From Bombyx mori (lineage: Eukaryota; Arthropoda; Insecta; Lepidoptera; Bombycidae), in assembly GCF_030269925.1 (NCBI RefSeq), contig NC_085129.1, forward strand, positions 12,825,501 to 12,889,500: a stretch of DNA of 64,000 nt. The letters run 5' to 3'. Positions 55,351-64,000 of the stretch are shown piece after piece. The translations under genes were made by a program, and so were the position numbers. The stretch's first letter is position 1. Each line of letters begins with the position of its first letter. Below the pieces are notes generated by a model. That model did no database searches, had not been told where the DNA came from, and saw nothing but the letters and a program-made list of their open reading frames with translations.

Positions 55351-55764
55351 ATAAGTGAATTATAACGTTCATTTTAAACTACGCGTTGTAAATATGATAC
55401 ATTTTAATAATGTTTATATAACTTCACTGTTTTATCTCGATATTTCCACGATTAAACATGTTTTATTGTCGCGCAACGCCAATCGAGCCCCGCGTGTCTG
55501 GATTGGGAATCGCTGGCTTAGAGAATCGTTAATTTGATTTTTGTCAAGCGTTTATAGCCTATTAAATTCTTTTAAACGCAGCCGCGCTATTTTTTTATTA
55601 TAAAAAACTGAACTCAGAGGTTTAGTCGTTGCTACGACTAATAGTTTTTTATGGAATGGGTTTGCGTTTATATTTTTATTTAGCCTTTTTTGTCGTTTTA
55701 TGCTCTTTGGTTTTTTAAATCTTTAAATAGTCTACTTACACAGCCGCTCGAGTATTTATTGCAA
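55351..55764. other. AT-rich spacer
   Basis: Nothing recognised. Confidence 0.4.
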
Positions 55765-55925
55765 TACTGCCTTTTTTGCTGTGAAGCAGCTATGTGTTCG
55801 GATTTGAGGGTCGTGGTTTCGATTCCCACTTCGGGTAAGCAAGCATTTGTTGCTCTTTCTCTGAGTGGTTCTGGGTAAAAAAAAGTCAAGGTGGCGGCGT
55901 TTTCATTGTGATATCAACAGACTCA
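55765..55925 (+). repeat. Bm1 fragment interrupted by a tRNA-derived SINE
   Basis: Bm1-like ctgccttttttgctgtgaag, cagctatgtgttcggatttg (55768-55811) and caaggtggcggcgttttcat (55886-55925) flank a third-family SINE piece (ggtttcgattcccacttcgg, gcatttgttgctctttctct). Nested and degraded. Confidence 0.55.
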
Positions 55926-55992
55926 ATATTTTTTGCCTAAACTTATTAGAATTTAAAATAAGCTTCTACTTACTTCATTATTATTCTATTTA

Positions 55993-56435
55993 AGTCGTCG
56001 TGGCCTTAAGGATAAGACGTCCGGTGCATTCGTTGTTGCGATGCACCGGTGTTCGAATCCCGCAGGCGGGTACCAATTTTTCGAATGAAATACGTACTTA
56101 ACAAATGTTCACGATTGACTTCCACGGTGAAGGAATAACATCGTGTAATAAAAATCAAACCCGCAAAATTATAATTTGCGTAACCACTGGTGGTAGGACC
56201 TATTGTGAGTCCGCACGGGTAGGTACCACCGCCCTGCCTATTTCTGCCGTGAAGCAGTAATGCGTTTCGGTTTGAAGGCTGGGGTAGCCGTTGTAACTAT
56301 ACTGAGACCTTAGAACTTATATCTCAAGGTGGGTGGCGCATTTACGTTGTAGATGTCTATGGGCTCCAGTAACCACTTAACATCAGGTGGGCTGTGAGCT
56401 CGTCCACCCATCTAAGTAATAAAAAAAAAAAAAAA
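55993..56435 (+). repeat. Full-length Bm1 SINE
   Basis: Complete order: tRNA-like head gtcgtcgtggccttaaggat (A box), ggtgttcgaatcccgcaggc (B box), ttccacggtgaaggaataac, atcgtgtaataaaaatcaaa, the hinge aaaattataatttgcgtaac, body actggtggtaggacctattg to gaagcagtaatgcgtttcgg, and tail gctcgtccacccatctaagt plus A-run. About 443 bp; the best reference copy in the window. An RNA polymerase III promoter is implied by the A and B boxes. Confidence 0.95.
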
Positions 56436-56724
56436 TTCTTATTCAAGGACACTGATCATGAACTCTTAGCATTTTTACGACCTCTGTGACTGCCCCTTAA
56501 GATAAAATTGTAAGGCATATCATTTACTTATTATTACAGTACCAGGGATTGCACGTCACGTCTGGAAGGCTTATAATACAAGAGTAATGCGTTGTACAGA
56601 TTATATTTTACTGGGATCGATTGTTAAGTACTTCTACGAAGTTAGAGGAATTAAAGTTGAAAATCCTTTTTCTTAGATTACCCCCAATAACATTTGCGTA
56701 TACCGGTATTGACTTTGACTTTCA
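56436..56724. other. AT-rich spacer
   Basis: Nothing recognised. Confidence 0.4.
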
Positions 56725-56734
56725 GTTGTCATCT

Positions 56735-56919
56735 CCCACTGTGTTTCTCGCCGGATTTTCTCAGTGGGTCGCGATTCCGAACCGGTGGTAGATTCCGCGA
56801 ACAACTGCTCTTGCAAGTGTCAGCAAATTCTCTCAATTTGAGCCTGTGAGCTCACCTACCCGTCTAGGCGTAGCTGTAATAGCCCCTTAGGCCACCAGTG
56901 AATATGTAGGGGAAAAAAA
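56735..56919 (+). mobile_element. Ultra-short jockey-like LINE copy with 10-bp TSD
   Basis: cccactgtgtttctcgccgg, gtggtagattccgcgaacaa, gtagctgtaatagcccctta, A-run. Flanked by gttgtcatct at 56725-56734 and 56920-56929. 185 bp, non-coding. Confidence 0.92.
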
Positions 56920-57012
56920 GTTGTCATCTAACACAGTTTTTCTGTCATGGTAGCCGAAAAGATTCGGGTAAGGTTTAGGTATTCTAAGTATTATTTATTA
57001 TATATATTATTT

Positions 57013-57163
57013 TCTTCGGTTTTTGCGAGTCGTAAATCTAAGTTATGAAATTACAATGTCGTCCGTGACCACGGAAACTGTAAAGTATTTTAAACATTGA
57101 AAATAATTTAATAATAATAAAAAAAAAGCGAGATTAAACCGTAAAAGTTGTTTTAATTATATA
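57013..57163. mobile_element. MITE-like M-family copy
   Basis: Left part tcttcggtttttgcgagtcg; right end gcgagattaaaccgtaaaag with ttgttttaattat. The internal gtgaccacggaaactgtaaa also recurs near 60935 and 62690. Confidence 0.6.
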
Positions 57164-57368
57164 TTTTACTATTCTGTGCGCTTCGATAGGAACTCCAGTT
57201 GATGATATCTGATATACATAAACAATGTTGAAACGTAGATGTGAATTCCAATGCAAAACGAAACTCGACCGAAATATCACCCTCTAAATTTTCGACTTCA
57301 AAATAATGATTTGTCGTTCTCTTTAAAAATGCAGATGACACGTCATTTTATTCTTTTATATTGTCAAA

Positions 57369-57696
57369 CTAGCTTTTGCCCGCGACTTCGTCCGCGTGGA
57401 ATAGTTACTTTGGCATAACGCTAAATTTTACCCGCGACTTCATTTACAGTACTCAGGAATGGAACTTCATTACTGAACCGGTAGATGGCGTTGAAGAAGC
57501 TAGATTTTGAGATTTTTTGGCAAACAATTTTTAAATTTTTCGTGAGAAATATATTTTTTTTCTTAATAAAAGTATCCTATGTTACTTCTAATACCTCCAA
57601 GAATATGTGTACAAAGTTTCATAATGATCGGTTGAGTAGTTTTCGCGTGAAAGCGTAACAAACAAACTTACATTCACATTTATATATTAGTAGGGA
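57369..57696 (-). mobile_element. Helitron-like non-autonomous element, copy G (minus)
   Basis: Left terminus A|CTAGCTTTTGCCCGCGAC with ttcgtccgcgtggaatag. The right end tttatatattagtaggga|t is the reverse of A|TCCCTACTAATATATAAA. Internal tgagtagttttcgcgtgaaa and gcgtaacaaacaaac are typical. 328 bp, no coding. Confidence 0.72.
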
Positions 57697-58384
57697 TGCA
57701 TCTCATAGACATTAAACTCTGATGGTTACTGAAATTACATAATCTACTTTAGCTGATCTTTACCACAAATTATATATCGTAATTAAGAATTTGATTCTAA
57801 TTATACGTTAGACCAACGAAGTAACTATTAAACTATACGTACATATCACTCGTCAAATAAAAAAAGTTGAACACAATCTTGGTTTAATCTAGACCGCAAT
57901 AAACTACAATATTTGTCAAGCTTCAAATGAACGAGAGTTGAGGTCTTTGCGACGTTATCTAAAGCAAAATTAATTTTCTCGAAAAAATTATGGCCGACTT
58001 TTTTTGTCTGGTATGAAAGCCCGGAAAACAGTTTCTTTGTAAAGATAAAGCTTCTGGAAAAAATTAGATTTGCAGTGCAATTTCTTTTTAAACGAATTTT
58101 TAAAAGTCCTATTATAATTTTATAAAGTGTAACACGTTAAAACATTTGCAGAAAAATCTTTGAACTTTAATAGGTTTTAAAAAGCCATGTGCTATCTAAT
58201 TGTTGTCTGTATCTTAAGCTGTGGTAAGCAGTTTTGATTTTAGCTCTATAAACTCTTTTGTACTATACTTTATTTATTTTTTATTTGTAACTGATTGACT
58301 TTCTGTATAAGAAAATAATTTTGAATGCTTATAATATATATTACAAAAACCGTAAAATATTCGAAACGTCATTATTGACAATAA
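57697..58384. other. AT-rich spacer
   Basis: Nothing recognised apart from a diverged M-family internal motif near 58345. Confidence 0.4.
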
Positions 58385-58426
58385 GAAGGCGAGATTAAAC
58401 CGTAAAATCAGTTTTAATTATATTTT
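58385..58426. mobile_element. MITE-like M-family end
   Basis: gcgagattaaaccgtaaaat with cagttttaattatat. The partner end was not clearly found. Confidence 0.5.
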
Positions 58427-58961
58427 ATAAGTGTAAGCCTGGCATGGTACATATTTAATCACAGTGATTGTGTGCAACTATTTTTATAATTTAGGATCGC
58501 TTATAATTTTTGCTTTTATATTTCGATGCCTCCAATGAACACTACTCTAGCTCAAAATTTTGAAATTTTCGTTTTTCACGTAAATCGCATAAGTTAAAAG
58601 CACTATGTTAAAAGTATTACAATTAATCATTATTGATGGGGTTCGAAGCAAGAGTAAATCAGATAGTTACCCAAAAAAACCATAAATATATCTGCAATAA
58701 TAAAGATTTTATCAACTTTTTTCGTTTAAACGCTATTCCTGTAAATCTACGAATTTGGAGTTAGCGTAGTGTTCATTGGAGGCATCGATTTGAAGTGTTT
58801 TCAACGCTTTAGTTGAATTAATTCGAAATGAAGATATGGTTTTTAAAAAAAAAAACATAAATTATTTTAATACCACAAAAAAATTGTAAGCAAATCCTTC
58901 GATGTGATTAAAACCAGGCTTGCGATTTAATCTCGTTGCCAAGGACAGTCGGTGACAACGA
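58427..58961. other. AT-rich spacer
   Basis: Two sites with the shared words tgaacactac and tgttcattggaggcat (58535 and 58770) point to an inverted pair: gcctccaatgaacactactc versus gtagtgttcattggaggcat. These bound a 58526-58787 segment that may be another short inverted-repeat element. Confidence 0.4.
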
Positions 58962-58995
58962 CGAGATTAAACCGTAAAATTAGTTTTAATTTTGT
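58962..58995. mobile_element. MITE-like M-family end
   Basis: acgagattaaaccgtaaaat with tagttttaattt matches the M-family right end. Confidence 0.5.
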
Positions 58996-60504
58996 TTAAT
59001 AAAGTCTGAATTTTACAAAATAAAATCTAAATCATTTTTCCTTCTTCAAGAAATTCGATGATTTTCGCAAATATTCCAAGAAATGTTTTGTACCGTAAAT
59101 AAGAATGAATTACGTGAAAAACATTCGTTATTTATGGTTTTCCTTGAAGAGGGTTCGGTGTCGGGGAAATATAATTCCGATCTGACAATATGTCTTTGTT
59201 AATCTTATGTGAACAAAAGGATATTTTATCTAATTTGGTCATATTTGATCCTCTGATATATGTATTAAAATTGTTCAATTAATTATTCTACACTGCTTTG
59301 TTACTCGATTGCGCAAAAATGATCGAATCGATCTGTATAAAATTTGCTTTAAATTAAGCTATGTAGCTTATAGCCTGAATAAACATATAAAATATTCGAT
59401 CGTGGTATGACATGTACAACTCCGGGCAGAAAGTGACACAAGCAACTCTTTTATCCCGGAAAAATACCCATTATTCTTTCTTTTAGAATCACAAATCTAA
59501 CGCGGGTATAAGTGCGAGTCTGTGAATGAAATAAAGTTGCTATTAACCCTTTGAAGTCCAGAGCTCACACGTATTGGACATATAGTTGAGTCTTACATTA
59601 GTCTTAGGAGTGTATTGTATTATACAAGTTAACTTCTTTGGTTACTTTACTTTGTTGTCAAACTATTTTTAACACGTTTACCGAATATATTTCGCTCAGT
59701 CCGTATACCTGTTTCCTGAAGCGTTATGCCAAACAATTTAACTGCATTAATAACGCTTCCCAAAATCTTATCATATAGACTACTTCCAAGATTAGTAACA
59801 TAATTACGCTTTTCATGAGACGAATGATTATTCGAACTATAGCATAATCAAATCGCTCGATACGACCACACCGGGCGATTCCCTTACGTTACGTTGAATT
59901 CGCGACCTGCAAAAAACATTGAAGTCATATTGCTACGTGGCTTGAGTTTGCGAACTCTTAATACAGGTACATTTAAGGCTAAGTTGCGTTGAAATTGGAT
60001 TGAAGATGAAGAATACGCACGATAATATGCGCTAAATAATATTTCCACTTTATTCAGATTCAACAAAGATAGCCACAGAAGGACGTGGCTTACAATCAAC
60101 TATCGCTTTCACTTATCCTAAAAGTTCATTAACCGCGAACTAAAATAGAAAAGCGTAATACACTATTGTTATCAAATAATGTTTCATCAAATCTTAAAGC
60201 CCATAAAATAATATTTTACGGTCGGCACTCGCGTGAGCCATAAAGACGATGTATCGTGGAAAGTGAAGTGGTTTCGCTTTCAAACCGCTTACCATCTGAT
60301 GGGATTGATGGAGCGCTTTGTTTGTCTTAGCCCTTTGACGGGTAAGGTGACAACGCTTTTCCTTATAAATTTCAGATATATGCTGTTCAAAACAATTTTA
60401 TAGTCAGTTTCTACCATACAAGACTTATAAGTAGGTAATGTTTAGGTAAGTTGTTTCGAGAATCAGAGCTTACGTGATAAGATCGTCGGTAAAATTCACG
60501 GTAC
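58996..60504. other. AT-rich spacer, nothing recognised
   Basis: About 1.5 kb with no supported gene or repeat core. Confidence 0.45.
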
Positions 60505-60590
60505 GATGTCTATGGGCTCTTGTTGCTACGTAACACAAGGTGACTATGTTTCTTGACGAATTATGAGCCGTAATAAAATAAAATAATCTA
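60505..60590 (+). repeat. Bm1 tail fragment, degenerate
   Basis: cgatgtctatgggctcttgt, tacgtaacacaaggtgacta and gagccgtaataaaataaaat approximate the Bm1 3' end. Confidence 0.45.
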
Positions 60591-60782
60591 AGGATGGTAT
60601 TAATGAAGATGAATGAGAGGGATTTTAGAAATTATGGTCACAGTACACTCCACGCATATGATACGTGTTGCTTTCAAGTTGTTTGAGCGGCTCGTCACTT
60701 TCGGTCGGCACACATCTTTGTTTTGTACATTGAGCTTTATGTTTATGTCAATGAAATGCAAACAATTTCCTGCCAAGAATAT

Positions 60783-61035
60783 TTTTTCGGTTTTCGCGAG
60801 TCGCAAGTTAATTAAAACAATTTTTACGGTTTAATCTCGCATTTTTTACTGTCATTATACTATTATATTATATATTATTTTATTTTAAGGTAACATAAAA
60901 TTTAAATGTCAAAGAATAACGAATTGATCGTCCGTGACCACTTGAAAGTATTCTAAATGTTGGAAATATTCTAATGATGTTATAATTATAGTAAAAAAAC
61001 GCGATATTAAATGGTAAAAGTGATTTTAATTAGGA
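60783..61035. mobile_element. MITE-like M-family copy with both ends
   Basis: Left aattaaaacaatttttacgg with tttaatctcgc (60813-60842), preceded by ttttcggttttcgcgagtcg. Right gcgatattaaatggtaaaag with tgattttaattagga (61000-61034). The ends are imperfect reverse complements. Best copy for defining the family; no coding. Confidence 0.65.
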
Positions 61036-61143
61036 TCATATCTGATGCTTTTGCTGCCAAACTAAGTTTTGTTAATTGGGCAGGTTTCTCATTCTAATCC
61101 TGAACAAATATCCAAATTGGCATTACTATATAGTTCATTTTTA

Positions 61144-61389
61144 TTACTGGTGGTAGGACCTCTTGTGAGTCCGCACGGGTAGGTACCACCGCCCTGTCTG
61201 TTTCTGCCGTGAAGCAGTAATGCGTGTCGGTTTGAAGGGCGAGGCAGCTGTTGTAACTGTGCCGCGACCTTAGAACTTATAATTGAAGGTGGGTGGCGCA
61301 CTTACATTGTAGATCTCTATAGGCTCCAGTAACCACTTAACACCAGGTGGGCTGTGAGCTCGTCCACCCATCCAAGTAATAAAAAAAAG
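61144..61389 (+). repeat. Bm1 SINE, headless copy
   Basis: tactggtggtaggacctctt, gccgtgaagcagtaatgcgt, aaggtgggtggcgcacttac, gctcgtccacccatccaagt, A-rich tail. Confidence 0.94.
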
Positions 61390-61441
61390 TACAAAATCGT
61401 GTATAGTCCAAACTGACAAGAAATAATCTTCAAAGGTTTTC

Positions 61442-61548
61442 ATTCCGGGCACAATATCGGTGAGTTCACGGCTGGAACCAGGTCATCCGCACCGATTCCC
61501 GGCCGTTACTGCCCCAGATACCAGACACTGGAATTGTGCCCCGGAATA
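61442..61548. repeat. Fold-back segment with near-perfect 15-bp inverted ends
   Basis: attccgggcacaat (61442-61455) and attgtgccccggaat (61534-61548) are reverse complements apart from one extra base. The interior is GC-rich (cggctggaaccaggtcatcc, cgattcccggccgttactgc). Unknown family. Confidence 0.7.
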
Positions 61549-61741
61549 GATTTCGGTCGTAGGCAATATTCCACGAAATGTTTTGTAGTAGTTTTGAGAC
61601 GCATAGCTTGAGTTCTTCAGACTTCTAAGTGATAGTAAATAATCTGTAATCTTCCGACAATTTCTGACTTTTGTTCTAACATATCTATCAAATTTATTGA
61701 CAGATCTTAATATATATATATATGTATATAATTAGGTATGT

Positions 61742-61960
61742 ATAGGGTAGATACCACCATCTTGCCTATTTCTGCCGTGGAGCAGTAATGCGTTTCGGTT
61801 TGAAGGGTGGGGCAGCCGTTGTACTGTAAAAACTGAGAGCTTGTGATGTCTCGAGGTGGGTGGCGGCATTTACATTGTATATGTCTATGGGCTCCGGTAA
61901 CAACTTATCACCGGGTGGGCCGTGAGCTCGTTCACTCATTTAAGCAATAAAAAAAAATCC
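61742..61960 (+). repeat. Bm1 SINE, 5'-truncated
   Basis: ggtagataccaccatcttgc, gccgtggagcagtaatgcgt, gaggtgggtggcggcattta, ccgtgagctcgttcactcat, ttaagcaataaaaa. Confidence 0.93.
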
Positions 61961-62827
61961 TGTTTAATGAGATCGAAATTTTCCATTTTCGAATATTTAA
62001 AAATTGACAACATATTACGGTTACTACTTAAAAAAAGGAAATTATCTTTCTATTCACATATTTTTATATTTGTTGTATTCACGACACTGAAGCTGTGTTT
62101 TTGAGACGCTTTTTACATTACTTTCGCTCCTTTTTTTCCTTTTTGTTTGAGTTTTCAGTCACACGCTCAAAGCTTTCATCTCTGTGAATACTTATGGGCA
62201 CATACATTCAAAGGAATTTTTAATGAGGTGATGATGAATTTGGTATTTTGTGGCGAAACATAAATTGTAATTGTATCATTTATTAATACTAGCTCAATTT
62301 CAACATTATGCTTTTCCATATTCGGGTGTGAATGTGTTCATTACCCGAACAAATGCGCTAGTTATTACTTTAGCGGCGGCCATACTGTTTTCCCCGGCTT
62401 TCCATGAGCCGGTGAAATTGTTTGCGCATCGCGGAAATCCTGCAATTACGCCCTACAAACGCTTCGTATTATCGCAAATGACCTAAAGATAAAATAGAAG
62501 CGACACATATCGTAAGTTTCAACATATATATAGTTACAAGCAAAAGAATATAATGTTAATATAATGTGAATGTAAATTTTCATTTCAATTTTGAAATTCG
62601 AAATTTTCATTCTAGTATTTTCTTCGATGTGTAGTGAGCCATAGACATAACTTAAACTACTTTTATTGTTCAATTCCACCCGTTTAAGTGATCGCGAAAA
62701 CTGTAAACTATTTGATACGTCTGAAATAATATTACCTACGAAATGGCCCTTTAGTATCCTTTCCTTTGTCGTAAATTTAAAGTATTTTATTTTTATTTTT
62801 TTTGGTCATTCGCATAATACGCGATTT
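61961..62827. other. AT-rich spacer with an M-family internal scrap
   Basis: aagtgatcgcgaaaactgta near 62687 matches the M-family interior. The 71-codon frame at 62271-62486 has no domain. Nothing else recognised. Confidence 0.4.
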
Positions 62828-63081
62828 TTACTGGTGGTAGGACATCTTGTGAATTCGCGCGGGTAGGTACCACCACCCTGCCTATTTTTGCCGTGAAGCA
62901 GTAATGTGTTTCGGTCTGAAGGGTAGGGCAGCGGTTGTAACTATACTGAGATCTTAGAACTTATATCTCAAGGTGGATGGCGCATTTACGTTGTAGATGT
63001 CTATGGTCTCCAGTAACCACTTAACACCAGGTGGGCTGTGAGCTTGTCCACCCGTCTAAGAAATAAAAAATAATAAAAAAA
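62828..63081 (+). repeat. Bm1 SINE, headless copy
   Basis: tactggtggtaggacatctt, gccgtgaagcagtaatgtgt, aaggtggatggcgcatttac, gcttgtccacccgtctaaga, A-rich tail. Confidence 0.94.
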
Positions 63082-63546
63082 TACGCTCCTCGGTCTGGTC
63101 GCCTTTCATATCGGTGCCACAATACACACTTTAAGGTATCGGTTTAATTCGCCTTTATTGACTTTAGTTTTGGGGTGATCACGGGGTTAATTTCTACGTC
63201 AAAATTTCCATGTCGGAAGCGTTCTAAAGTCAATAACGAATCGTGCCTTCATTTGTAATGTTTACTCCGCACACGTCATTAATATTGTGAGCTGTTTGTG
63301 CGGCATTGTAACCGCGACAGAACCCGCATTTCATAATTACTCGTATTTTCATCGTGTTTATATTAATGAAAAAGATACAAAGGTAGTGAAAACGAAACAC
63401 TAATCAATAAACAAACGGCGGAATTTGAAAATAAAATTCATTTAAATTTGAAATTTATTGTCAGCCATATATAAATTACGTTTGAAATGACCAAAATTAT
63501 AAAACAACAACTTCATAGGTAAAGATATATTGTGATGAGAATAAAG
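63082..63546. other. AT-rich spacer
   Basis: Nothing recognised. Confidence 0.4.
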
Positions 63547-63580
63547 AACGCAAGATTAAACCATAAAAGTACTTTTAATG
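63547..63580. mobile_element. MITE-like M-family end
   Basis: gcaagattaaaccataaaag with tacttttaatgg, a diverged right end. Confidence 0.45.
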
Positions 63581-63777
63581 GCGACTATTCATTTTGTTTT
63601 GGCACAAGCATCGCTAAAGGGGCAATCCTGTTCTTTTTAAGTTTGTATCATGGTGGTGATGGTATCATGATAGTGTGACTAAGTCAAATAAGACATAAAA
63701 AGTTTACAATTCTACCTTGGCTTACAATATCATTTTTACTTAATAACAGTGCATCTCGCCAATAAACCACGAAGTAT

Positions 63778-63893
63778 TTTTTTTTGCTTAGATGAGTGGA
63801 CGAGCTCGCAGCCCACCTGGTCTTAAGTGGTTACTGGAGCCCATAGATATCTATAACGTAAATGCGCCCCCACCTTGAGATAAGTTCTAAGGC
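63778..63893 (-). repeat. Bm1 SINE (minus), 3' half only
   Basis: tttgcttagatgagtggacg, agctcgcagcccacctggtc, aacgtaaatgcgcccccacc, agataagttctaagg, then unrelated AT-rich sequence. Confidence 0.92.
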
Positions 63894-64000
63894 TAAAAAT
63901 TTATTTAAATTCATTTTTATTTAAAAAGTTAATTATATCATCGAACAAAACATCCTTTAGTTTTGATTTTAGTCTGTTTCATTAATTTCCCTTAGCATCA

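Overview
The window reads as AT-rich insect nuclear DNA, almost certainly from a silkworm (Bombyx mori or a close relative). The main reason is a very dense family of tRNA-derived SINEs that I recognise as Bm1: more than 30 full or partial copies in 64 kb, on both strands. Jockey-, RTE- and R1-type LINE fragments, Helitron-like ends, a mariner remnant and MITE-like repeats typical of Lepidoptera support this. There are no bacterial-style genes, no CRISPR array and no convincing functional tRNA gene. Most open reading frames are what AT-rich non-coding DNA gives by chance.

Host genes appear only as small exon candidates, so the window looks like long introns or intergenic DNA. The best two are on the + strand. 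One at 5846-5924 has a clean acceptor and encodes the end of a signal peptide followed by what resembles the start of a Reeler domain. One at 50479-50562 has a branch point, a polypyrimidine tract, an ATG, a signal peptide and a phase-1 GTGAGC donor. A possible minus-strand exon lies at 44115-44258, and a possible 5' leader exon with a GTAAGC donor ends at 46597.

Layout: 1-6.6 kb holds nested SINE/LINE insertions and the Reeler-like exon. 6.7-16.5 kb holds a (TA)n microsatellite, an inverted Bm1 pair, a mariner remnant, RTE-type LINE tails and Helitron-like repeats. 17-30 kb holds Bm1 copies, a 230-bp direct duplication and MITE-like elements. 31.6-32.2 kb is a CpG-rich block with three identical 80-bp tandem units. 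32.5-50 kb is mostly AT-rich spacer with scattered SINEs, very short LINE tails and a perfect 23-bp hairpin. 52.67-54.95 kb is a GC-rich 5'-truncated R1-clade LINE with a perfect 14-bp target-site duplication. 55-64 kb has a full-length Bm1, more SINEs, Helitron-like and MITE-like repeats and a fold-back element.

The main biological content is retrotransposition. One LINE family left at least six copies here with 8-10 bp target-site duplications, some only about 130-185 bp long. The two SINE families share a related 3' tail, which suggests mobilisation by the same LINE machinery, and one locus is a chimera of the two. All family names come from recognition alone; no database search was possible.
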